Assembly (NCBI GenBank): GCA_035934555.1
Contig: DASYXT010000015.1
Span: 1 to 5,273 of the forward strand
Reading direction: 5' to 3'
Origin: DASYXT01 sp035934555
Lineage (GTDB): Bacteria > Verrucomicrobiota > Verrucomicrobiia > Limisphaerales > UBA8199
Length of the DNA: 5,273 nt
A model generated the notes under the pieces. That model made no database searches, was not told where the DNA came from, and worked only from the letters and a program-made list of their open reading frames with translations. Positions 1 through 4,989 of this stretch are shown piece by piece. How positions within the stretch are numbered: position 1 is the stretch's first letter; each line of letters starts with the position of its first letter. The translations under genes and the position numbers were made by a program.

Positions 1-282
1 TGCGCGGCGGTTTTCGCGTTCATCGTGGCGAAACCTCCGCCCTTTCGGGCTCCGTCCTTGCAGTTCACCGTAAGCCAGGGATCATCAAACACTGCTCCCG
101 CCCTAAGTTGCTCCGTGGTGGTCTCAAATTCCTCGGACTCCCCGGTCCCCCACGCGGGGGGCTTTAACAAGCTCTGGCTCAGCGGCGTCTGGCAGTACAC
201 CAGCGTTCGGACTCTAGGAGGTGGCAAAGGCGTGTTGCCGCCGCATACTGAGATCAAGGACACCATTGAGGTTCCGGTTTGA
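1..282 (+). CDS. 3' part of an unrecognised protein (5' end outside window)
   Basis: The frame is open from the first base of the window to a TGA at 280-282, so the true start is probably upstream; the GTG at 25 is the first start-type codon inside the window. About 93 residues are visible. I do not recognise the family. The last ~70 residues alternate short hydrophobic stretches (LSCSVVVSN, GVWQYTSV, EIKDTIEVPV) with polar turns, and they include the phrase LPPHTEIKD. This is the look of a small beta-sandwich domain from a secreted or envelope protein, but that is an inference from composition only. No catalytic motif is visible. A GC-rich hairpin (145-162) lies within the frame. The stop may be premature, because no clear terminator or downstream gene follows. 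It could also be a chance open frame in GC-rich DNA. Confidence 0.35.
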   Translation, partial: CAAVFAFIVAKPPPFRAPSLQFTVSQGSSNTAPALSCSVVVSNSSDSPVPHAGGFNKLWLSGVWQYTSVRTLGGGKGVLPPHTEIKDTIEVPV

Positions 283-638
283 CGGAAGGCTTCCACGTTG
301 GTGATGACCAACCGTCCGGCGGCGACGATCCTCGCAGCCACGTTTGCCTCTCCCACCACTCCGACCCTCGCCCACCATATAATGGGAATGTATGGGCGTT
401 GCCATCGTTCGATTAGTGGAAGCCGCAGGCGAGGTGCAAGTCCCGCAAGATCGCGGCGGGGAACAGTGCCATCATGTGCAGCCGAGCACCGCAGTAATGA
501 GGCTGGCGAAAGGGGGGTTCCGTGATGTCCCGGTCATCACCACTAGGCTCCAAGACTATAGCGCCATAAACGTCGTTATGATGCAAACTCCGGCCAGCCA
601 GACTTTGCATCTCAACATACTCCGCCAAACACCGTTAT
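283..638. other. Upstream region with no supported gene
   Basis: This stretch lies between the partial left-hand frame and the serine recombinase start. Short frames exist on both strands, but none has a recognisable motif, a good ribosome site or family resemblance. A TATAAT hexamer occurs at 378-383 without a matching -35 box. A perfect inverted repeat sits at 580-587/604-611. For a large serine recombinase the DNA just upstream of the gene is a usual place for the promoter, and sometimes for an attachment site, but I cannot identify an att core from this sequence alone. Confidence 0.5.
580..611. repeat. 8-bp perfect inverted repeat upstream of the recombinase
   Basis: GATGCAAA at 580-587 is mirrored by TTTGCATC at 604-611, with a 16-bp spacer between the arms. 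The second arm ends 27 bp before the recombinase ATG. The arms match perfectly and the match does not extend inward or outward. It may be an operator for a dimeric regulator, an RNA stem in the leader, or a recombinase-binding site. No U-run follows, so it is not an intrinsic terminator. Confidence 0.4.
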
Positions 639-922
639 ATGCCTGAAGACACGGCATTTGGAACAGCCCATGCCCCGCCACCGCCGAAAGTAACGGCGTA
701 CAGCCTGGTGAGGTTTTCCTACGGCACACAAGCGCTTGGTTCAAGCGAGCACCGCCAGCTAGAGCAGTGCAAATCCGAATGTGCCCGCCGAGGATGGAAA
801 TTTGATGAGTCTCTTTGCATTTCCGATCTCGGCGTCTCGGCGTTCAGAGGCAAAAATTTCACGGTGAAGGCCGCGCTGGGCAGATTCCTCGATGCGGCAA
901 AGAAGCGATTGCTCCTCCCCAA

Positions 923-930
923 CCCCCCCC
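923..930 (+). other. Poly-C run at the recombinase frameshift
   Basis: Eight consecutive C residues sit where the serine recombinase reading frame jumps by one base. With seven Cs the protein would read on as ...LLLPNPPNPTLVVENPDRFSR..., in line with the family. The extra C could be a real slippage mutation, a phase-variable tract, or a homopolymer sequencing error. The sequence alone does not decide between these. Confidence 0.75.
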
Positions 931-1312
931 AACCCCACCCTTGTCGTTGAAAACCCCGACCGGTTCAGCCGGGCCGAGCTGGACTGTGCGGATTCCACGT
1001 TATGGAGCCTGGTGAAGTGCGGCGTTAATGTCCTTTTCCTGAGCAATGGCCTCTTCCTAACGAAGGGAGATGAGAATGAGGTCACGAAACGGGCGATTTT
1101 GATGTTCGAGTTTCATCGGGCAAACCAGGAGTCCAACCGCAAATCGGAGCTGGCGAAGGGGTCTTTCAGAAAGAAGCTGATGCTGGCGGAACAGGGCAAC
1201 GCGGTTGATCTCGGCGTTCATATGCCAAGCTGGGTGGATTTCGTCGGAGAGTCCAGGCAGCCGGGAGCGTTCAAGCTCAATGATCTGGCAAAACTGATTC
1301 GCCGGGTTGTGG

Positions 1313-1319
1313 ATATGAC
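1313..1319. repeat. Target-site duplication, left copy (ATATGAC)
   Basis: The 7-bp word ATATGAC immediately precedes the left terminal repeat and is repeated exactly after the right terminal repeat at 4983-4989. It belongs to the interrupted recombinase gene, where it covers part of the codons for D-M-T. The next base outward differs from the corresponding base on the other side, so the duplication is 7 bp and not longer. Confidence 0.93.
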
Positions 1320-1339
1320 TGTTCCGAGTCGCGGAAATC
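1320..1339 (+). repeat. Left terminal inverted repeat
   Basis: The left end begins TGTTCCGAGTCGCG. It matches the reverse complement of the right end at 12 of the first 14 positions and 15 of 20 overall, with the first eight bases identical. It also contains a small self-inverted repeat, TTCCG-AGTCG-CGGAA, at 1322-1336. As in related elements, it should be the transposase cleavage and joining site. Confidence 0.9.
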
Positions 1340-1504
1340 TCTGAAGTAAGAGGCTGGTTCGTTTCGCATTGAGATGGGAGTGGGCGGGAGGATCTCCGTT
1401 GGCAGCGTGAGCAGGGAAACGGGCTTGGAGGGCATCGCGGCCAGGTTTTGTGGAGGTTGGGGCCGAGGTTTTCAGCGGGGGCCAGCTCGGTTATAAGGAG
1501 ATTT
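1340..1504. other. Left-end non-coding region of the transposon
   Basis: This region lies between the left terminal repeat and the first transposon gene. It should carry further transposase-binding sites and the promoter for the five-gene operon. I see no clear pair of -35 and -10 boxes and no strong internal repeat that matches the right-end repeats. It does contain the ribosome-binding site of the first gene. Confidence 0.5.
1495..1500 (+). promoter_or_regulatory. Shine-Dalgarno site that fixes the start of the first gene
   Basis: AAGGAG ends four bases before the ATG at 1505. This is the clearest ribosome-binding site in the element, and it supports the ATG over the upstream in-frame TTG at 1448. 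The short spacing is slightly unusual. Confidence 0.65.
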
Positions 1505-2062
1505 ATGCAACAAATCTACCCAACCTCACTGACCCCCGAGCAGTATGCGGCTCAGGAGCATCACAAGCAAGTCAAGCGTCCGCAGAACTGCCCCAATTGC
1601 CAACGGGCGCACACCCTGGAAGCGCTGGCCTATTACCATCGCTATATCAGTACCGCCACGGCGGTCTTCCTCTGGATCTGGGTCCGGCGTTTTCTTTGCC
1701 GGCACTGCCGCGTCAGCGTCAGTTGCCTGCCGCAGTTTGCGCAGCCCTATCGGCCGGTCAACACCCCGACCATCGCCGCGGGTTTCAACGGTGAAACCAC
1801 CCGGCCCGAGGTCCAGCGCTCGGAGCAACTGATTCGGAGTTATTGGCGGCGGTTTCAAGTGCATCTGCCGGCACTGGTGCGGCGGGTCGGCAATACGTTT
1901 GGTCCGCTGCCGCTTCAGCCCACGGCCCAAGGCTTCTGGCGGCAACTCATCGAGCGTTGCGTCGATCTGGCCACGGCGACGCGCCAACTCATCCACCAGT
2001 TCCATACCTGCTTGTTTGGAACTTACCGCTGCCACCAGCGCCGGCAGCTTCAGGCTGCATAA
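1505..2062 (+). CDS. Zinc-ribbon accessory protein of the transposon (DUF6431-like)
   Basis: This 185-residue protein is the first gene of the element. CPNC at residues 29-32 and CRHC at residues 65-68 form a double CxxC pair separated by 32 residues, a probable zinc ribbon. The stretch between them is aromatic and hydrophobic (YYHRYIS, VFLWIWVRRF), typical of the short strands in transposase-associated zinc ribbons. The remaining ~115 residues are basic and probably helical, with several Arg/His-rich segments and a basic end (HQRRQLQAA). No DDE triad or ATPase motif is present, so it is not a transposase by itself. It resembles small zinc-ribbon proteins such as DUF6431 that accompany integrase-type transposases; I recall the family from memory and it is not verified here. 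The likely role is binding of element ends or target DNA. It ends 91 bp before the transposase and probably shares its transcript. Confidence 0.8.
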   Translation: MQQIYPTSLTPEQYAAQEHHKQVKRPQNCPNCQRAHTLEALAYYHRYISTATAVFLWIWVRRFLCRHCRVSVSCLPQFAQPYRPVNTPTIAAGFNGETTRPEVQRSEQLIRSYWRRFQVHLPALVRRVGNTFGPLPLQPTAQGFWRQLIERCVDLATATRQLIHQFHTCLFGTYRCHQRRQLQAA

Positions 2063-2153
2063 GGGCAACCCGCGCCGGAGCGCGGCGCCGGTTTACCCCC
2101 ACAGACCTCTATTATCGCGGATTGGGGGAACCCGGGCCGAAGCTCCTGCGCGT

Positions 2154-3410
2154 ATGAATCAACCTTCCGATTCCGATGCTTTGGCCCTGGCCCGGCACGC
2201 CGCCGCGACCTGGATCCAGGAAGCCTTAAAGCAGAACTTCACACTGGCCCGCGCTACCGCCCTGGCCAGTGAACGGACCTGGGGCGGCAAAAGTTATTCG
2301 GCCTCCACCCTGGAGAGCTGGTACTACCTTTTGCGCAACCAGGGTTTTGATGCGCTGCATCGTCAACCCCGCTCCGACAAGGGCACGCGCAAGGCGCTCA
2401 GTCCGGACGCCTGCCAAGCCATCGTGGAACTGCGTCGGCAGTATCCGCAACTTAAGATCAAGGTGCTGGTGCGCCAACTGCTCGACCGAGGCGTCCTCCA
2501 GGCGGGCACCTTCAGCCTGCCCTCGGTATACCGGTTGCTGGCCGCCCACCAGTTGGATGCCCGCTCCCTCAAACATCATCCTCCCCCGGGAGGCGGCCCC
2601 ACCAAGGCCTTCGAGTGCGCCCTGGCCAACGAGCTGTGGATGACCGACATGATGTATGGCCCCACCCTCAGGCTGGCCAACGGCACCGTCATCCAGACCC
2701 GCCTCTTCGGGCTGTTGGACGACTGTTCGCGCGTGGTTCCTCACGCGCAGTATTATGACTCCGAGAAGCTCTGCTGGTTCCTGGATTGTTTCCGCCAGGG
2801 TTTGGCCCAGCGCGGCTTTCCCGACAAGCTCTACACCGACCAAGGCAAAATCTTCACCAGCTACCACCTGCAGATCGTTTGCGCCAATTTGGGGGTAAGG
2901 CTCTGTCATGCGAAACCCTATGCGGCCTGGTCGAAAGGCAAGCAAGAACGCTGGTTTTCCACCCTCCAAATGGATTTTGAAGCCCGCCTGGTCATCGATC
3001 CGGCCCACACGCTCGAAGAACTCAATGCCCGGCTCTGGCGTTGGATCGAAACCGAATATCACCAGCGGCCCCACAGCGCGCTGGGCGGTCAAACCCCGGC
3101 GGAACGCTTCGCCCAACGCGCCCTCAACCTGCGTGTCGCCGACGCTCACACCGACTGGGAGGCCCTCTTCCTGTCGCGCACCGAGCGGCGGGTCCGCATG
3201 GACGCCACCTTCAGCCTGGAGGGCCAACTCTGGGAAGTGCCCCTCCATTTACGCGGTCAGGTCATCCAAGTGCGCTTCAACCCCTTCGATTGGCGCCGGG
3301 TTGAAGTGTGGTGGGAGGATAGGCTCGTTGGCCCGGCCCGGCGCTGCGACAAACAACTCAACTCCAAAACCTATACTTCCGACTATGAGCGCCCCGATAA
3401 ATCCTCCTGA
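2154..3410 (+). CDS. DD(35)E transposase with integrase core and Mu-type C-terminal barrel
   Basis: This 418-residue protein should cut the element ends and join them to target DNA. Residues ~20-130 look like helix-turn-helix DNA-binding modules. The catalytic core at ~155-290 shows WMTDMM (Asp165), LYTDQGKIF (Asp229) and KGKQERWFSTL (Glu265). Exactly 35 residues separate the second Asp from the Glu, the hallmark of the retroviral-integrase/IS481/Mu/TnsB class. HQRPHSALGGQTPAERF follows, a standard ending of the core. Residues ~344-405 (GQLWEVP, GQVIQVRFNPFDW, VEVWWEDRLVG) match the beta-barrel of Mu-type and IstA-type transposases. The ATG at 2154 begins a protein that matches this layout; the frame stays open upstream, but there it only shadows the zinc-ribbon gene. 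No strong ribosome site is seen, so coupling or a shared transcript is likely. The last 26 bp overlap the ATPase start. The gene looks intact. Confidence 0.95.
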   Translation: MNQPSDSDALALARHAAATWIQEALKQNFTLARATALASERTWGGKSYSASTLESWYYLLRNQGFDALHRQPRSDKGTRKALSPDACQAIVELRRQYPQLKIKVLVRQLLDRGVLQAGTFSLPSVYRLLAAHQLDARSLKHHPPPGGGPTKAFECALANELWMTDMMYGPTLRLANGTVIQTRLFGLLDDCSRVVPHAQYYDSEKLCWFLDCFRQGLAQRGFPDKLYTDQGKIFTSYHLQIVCANLGVRLCHAKPYAAWSKGKQERWFSTLQMDFEARLVIDPAHTLEELNARLWRWIETEYHQRPHSALGGQTPAERFAQRALNLRVADAHTDWEALFLSRTERRVRMDATFSLEGQLWEVPLHLRGQVIQVRFNPFDWRRVEVWWEDRLVGPARRCDKQLNSKTYTSDYERPDKSS

Positions 3411-4224
3411 GTTGGACCTGGCCCTCAAAAGTCTCTGGGGCGCCCGGCAGATGCCCTTCGGCGCGGCGGTCGAAACGCCCTACGCCTCGACCACCTTCCA
3501 GCAGACCCGCCATCGCCTCGAACAACTGGTTGCCGTGCGCGCCTGCGGGCTGCTCCACGGCCCCAACGGCGTGGGCAAAACTCTCCTGGTCCAGCACTTC
3601 CTTAAATCGCTGCCCGACAAACGCTACAAGCCGCTGGTGCTCTCCCATTCCTCGGTCACCGGCACCGACCTCTTGCGCTTGCTGTGCCTGGAACTGGGGC
3701 AGCCAGCCCGGATGCGCCGCAGCGACAACGTCACGCTCATCCGCCAGGGCTGGCAGCAACTCGAACGACTCTGGCCCGTGGTCGTCCTGGATGAGGCGCA
3801 GAATCTGAGCGCCACCGCGCTTGAGGAGGTGCGTCTGTTGAGTTGTGAGCGCCGCGATACTCAGCCCCCCTTCAGTCTGCTGTTGGTGGGGGACGAGCAA
3901 CTCCTGCCTCGGCTGCAAATGGGCATCAACGCGCCGCTGCTGGCCCGCCTGAGCTTCTGCCTGCGGCTGGAGCCCTGGACGGGGGACGAACTGGCCGGCT
4001 ATATCCAGGCCCGCCTGGAGGACGTCGGCATGCACGCCAACCCGTTCGATGCGCCGGCCCTGGCCTTGCTCCTCCAGGCTGGCAACGGCTTGCCTCGACT
4101 GCTCAATCACCTGGCCCAACGCGCTCTCGAAGAAGCCGCGCTCCAGAACTCCCGCGCCATCACCACCGCCCATGTCCAACGGGCCTTGGAACTGCTGCCC
4201 TGGGTCGCCCAGCTCCCCAAATGA
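3385..4224 (+). CDS. AAA+ ATPase of the transposon (ExeA/TniB-like)
   Basis: This 279-residue protein is the predicted regulator that binds target DNA with ATP and activates the transposase, as TniB, MuB, TnsC and IstB do. Walker A is GPNGVGKT at residues 59-66. Walker B is VVVLDEAQN, with Asp136 and Glu137. LLLVGDEQLL at ~164-173 fits sensor 1, and Arg187 in LLARLSF is a candidate arginine finger. The second half (LEPWTGDELAGYIQARLEDVG, then GNGLPRLLNHLAQRALEEA) follows the ExeA/GspA pattern closely, including the G-x-PR-x-x-N motif. The ATG at 3385 lies inside the transposase gene and gives a normal N-terminus; this 26-bp overlap, and the ATGA overlap with the next gene, suggest coupled translation at a set ratio. 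An ExeA secretion role is excluded by the context. Confidence 0.93.
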   Translation: MSAPINPPELDLALKSLWGARQMPFGAAVETPYASTTFQQTRHRLEQLVAVRACGLLHGPNGVGKTLLVQHFLKSLPDKRYKPLVLSHSSVTGTDLLRLLCLELGQPARMRRSDNVTLIRQGWQQLERLWPVVVLDEAQNLSATALEEVRLLSCERRDTQPPFSLLLVGDEQLLPRLQMGINAPLLARLSFCLRLEPWTGDELAGYIQARLEDVGMHANPFDAPALALLLQAGNGLPRLLNHLAQRALEEAALQNSRAITTAHVQRALELLPWVAQLPK

Positions 4225-4619
4225 ACTCGCCGCTTCCCCTGCTGGCTCAGTTGGAAGAACTCCACCAGACCTACTGCCGGCTCACGGGGCAAAATCTCGC
4301 GTGGCGCTTCGACCGGGAGCGGCTCTGGTTTGAGTTCCTCCACGCCGGCTTTACCCTCGCTGACCTCACCCAGGTCATCCGCTATCTGCAAAAGGAGATC
4401 CGCCACACCCGCCGCAACGTCGGCGCCCTCAAGCTCTCCAACCTCCTCCAACTGGATCGCTTCGAGGAAGACCTCAACATCAGCCGGGTCCGTCTGGTGG
4501 CTGAGTCCCCGCCAAAGCCGCCCCGTACGCCAGCTTCGGCTTGTTCTCCGGCCGAACAGGAACGAGGCCGTCAACGCGCCTTGGAACAACTACGCCAACT
4601 CAAACAAACCCTCCGCTAA
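4221..4619 (+). CDS. Unnamed 132-aa transposon protein coupled to the ATPase
   Basis: I do not recognise this gene with certainty. It starts at an ATG that overlaps the ATPase stop (ATGA, 4221-4224), so it is almost certainly translated by coupling and is a real part of the operon. The N-terminal ~95 residues look mainly helical and well structured (LLAQLEELHQTYCRLTG, RLWFEFLHAGFTLADLTQVI, ALKLSNLLQLDRFEEDLN). The remainder is a Pro-rich linker (SPPKPPRTP) and a short charged helix at the C-terminus (EQERGRQRALEQLRQL). The pattern G-F/Y-T/S-x-x-D-L-x-x-V-I, followed by L-x-x-x-x-L and F-x-x-x-L, is loosely like the C-terminal domain of some phage DnaD/O-type replication proteins; this is only a visual likeness. 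It occupies the place of TniQ in Tn5053-type elements but shows none of its features. The role is unknown; it may bind the ATPase or target DNA. Confidence 0.8.
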   Translation: MNSPLPLLAQLEELHQTYCRLTGQNLAWRFDRERLWFEFLHAGFTLADLTQVIRYLQKEIRHTRRNVGALKLSNLLQLDRFEEDLNISRVRLVAESPPKPPRTPASACSPAEQERGRQRALEQLRQLKQTLR

Positions 4620-4628
4620 CAGAGCCCT

Positions 4629-4835
4629 ATGTCACTGGAGCTTTCCACCCTCGAAAAACTCGAAATCGCTCACCGCCTCGTCGCCGAAGCCCTGGGCCGA
4701 ACGCCTCAACTCCACGACTGCCGCCTCGACCAGGCCTTGCTGGTCCTGGAGTTATCCATGAAGCGCGCGCGGCGCTCGCCACACATGCGGATGCGTCTGG
4801 CACGGGATGATCGCGAAGAGCAGTTCCTGTTCTGA
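4629..4835 (+). CDS. Unnamed 68-aa small transposon protein
   Basis: This short gene begins 9 bp after the preceding stop and is the last in the element. The product appears wholly helical. An acidic/hydrophobic N-terminal helix (LSTLEKLEIAHRLVAEALG) and a second Leu-rich helix (LDQALLVLELSMKR) are followed by a basic tract (KRARRSPHMRMRLARD) and a short end, EEQFLF. The basic tract could contact DNA. No ribosome site is obvious, so coupling to the upstream gene is assumed. I know of no named family. It could be a chance frame, but its tight spacing, direction and fit before the right-end repeats favour a real gene. Confidence 0.6.
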   Translation: MSLELSTLEKLEIAHRLVAEALGRTPQLHDCRLDQALLVLELSMKRARRSPHMRMRLARDDREEQFLF

Positions 4836-4896
4836 GTTCCGGGCAGCACGCGACCGGGGCGCGGCGATGGCCCGTCCCATCGATGCAGCTGGCCTC

Positions 4897-4952
4897 GGCC
4901 TCCTCGATTATCTTGATACGCCGCGCTCTGGCTTCCTTGATTATCAAGATGC
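4897..4952. repeat. Subterminal direct repeats, candidate transposase-binding sites
   Basis: Positions 4897-4919 and 4930-4952 match at 18 of 23 bases, with the shared core CGATTATC/TGATTATC followed by NNGAT. Their 33-bp centre spacing is about three helical turns. The inner part of the second copy is a perfect 6-1-6 palindrome (CTTGAT-T-ATCAAG, 4936-4948). A weaker third version, AATATCGTGAA, lies at 4964-4974 in the terminal repeat. Mu, Tn7 and related transposases bind several such sites at each end; the assignment here is by analogy. Confidence 0.6.
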
Positions 4953-4962
4953 TTCTCTCCCA

Positions 4963-4982
4963 GAATATCGTGAATCGGAACA
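4963..4982 (-). repeat. Right terminal inverted repeat
   Basis: Read on the minus strand this end begins TGTTCCGATTCACG, the partner of the left end. It stops exactly at the right copy of the 7-bp target duplication. Confidence 0.9.
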
Positions 4983-4989
4983 ATATGAC
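4983..4989. repeat. Target-site duplication, right copy (ATATGAC)
   Basis: This is an exact copy of 1313-1319. It abuts the right terminal repeat and opens the downstream part of the recombinase gene. Joining left flank and right flank through a single copy restores the recombinase frame. Confidence 0.93.

Larger units (their letters stand above)
639..1319 (+). pseudogene. Large serine recombinase, N-terminal part (frameshifted, then split by the transposon)
   Basis: Large serine recombinases integrate, excise or invert DNA between attachment sites through a serine-DNA intermediate. The ATG at 639 gives about 20 leader residues and then AYSLVRFSYGTQ, the usual active-site strand; Ser27 is the predicted nucleophile and Arg25 its partner. 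GSSEHRQLEQC and DLGVSAFRGKNFT follow as in this family. The frame then breaks in an 8-C run (923-930) and ends at a TGA (948-950). In the frame one base later the protein resumes with LVVENPDRFSRAE, which holds the conserved DRxSR motif, then the long helix HRANQESNRKSELAKGSFRKK and the start of the recombinase domain, ending at LIRRVVDM-T. Deleting one C restores continuity. The reading then enters the transposon and stops at 1342-1344. The rest of the gene lies at 4983-5273. As it stands the gene cannot make a full enzyme. Confidence 0.9.
1320..4982 (+). mobile_element. Complete 3.66-kb transposon: zinc-ribbon, DD(35)E transposase, AAA+ ATPase and two small genes
   Basis: The element is bounded by imperfect inverted repeats beginning TGTTCCGA and by a 7-bp target duplication. 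Its ends are TG...CA, as in Mu, Tn7, IS21 and IS481-type DDE elements. It contains five tightly packed genes in one direction, from 1505 to 4835, with about 185 bp of left end and about 147 bp of right end left non-coding. The transposase and AAA+ ATPase pair is the core of the Mu/Tn7/Tn5053/IS21 group. I see no passenger gene, resolvase, TnsA-like nuclease or TniQ-like selector. It has inserted in the same orientation as the serine recombinase gene that it interrupts. All five genes look intact, so the element may be active or a recent arrival. I cannot assign a registered name. Confidence 0.93.
4836..4982. other. Right-end non-coding region of the transposon
   Basis: From the last stop codon to the element end there is no supported gene. 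The segment changes character at about 4900, becoming less GC-rich and carrying two diverged direct repeats and the right terminal repeat. I see no convincing intrinsic terminator for the operon. Confidence 0.6.

Noticed and set aside
145..162. GC-rich hairpin (7-bp stem, 4-base loop) as a terminator
   Set aside because: It lies inside the left open frame and lacks a following T-run.
378..383. TATAAT hexamer as a promoter -10 box
   Set aside because: There is no acceptable -35 hexamer at the right distance and no gene starts closely downstream.
418..500. Possible group II intron fragment (GAGGTGCAAGTCCCGC near 430-446)
   Set aside because: The GGTGCAAGTCC-like phrase recalls group II intron RNA, but there is no domain V hairpin, no intron boundary and no reverse transcriptase in the window.
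413..628. Minus-strand 71-codon frame upstream of the recombinase
   Set aside because: Its codons look reasonable and the residue pattern is protein-like, but it would need a TTG start or a later ATG and has no motif I recognise. It could be a small divergent gene, but the evidence is too thin to annotate.
1526..2068. Minus-strand frame opposite the zinc-ribbon gene
   Set aside because: The + strand has paired CxxC motifs, a ribosome site and operon position. The antisense has none of these.
2226..3248. Long minus-strand open frame (340 codons) opposite the transposase
   Set aside because: It is the mirror of the DD(35)E transposase in GC-rich DNA. The + strand carries all the catalytic motifs, and the antisense product is Gly/Glu/Val-rich with no recognisable domain.
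3358..4179. Minus-strand open frame (273 codons) opposite the ATPase
   Set aside because: It is a codon-bias shadow of a gene with intact Walker A, Walker B and sensor motifs. The product is Gln/Gly/Glu-rich and unlike any family.
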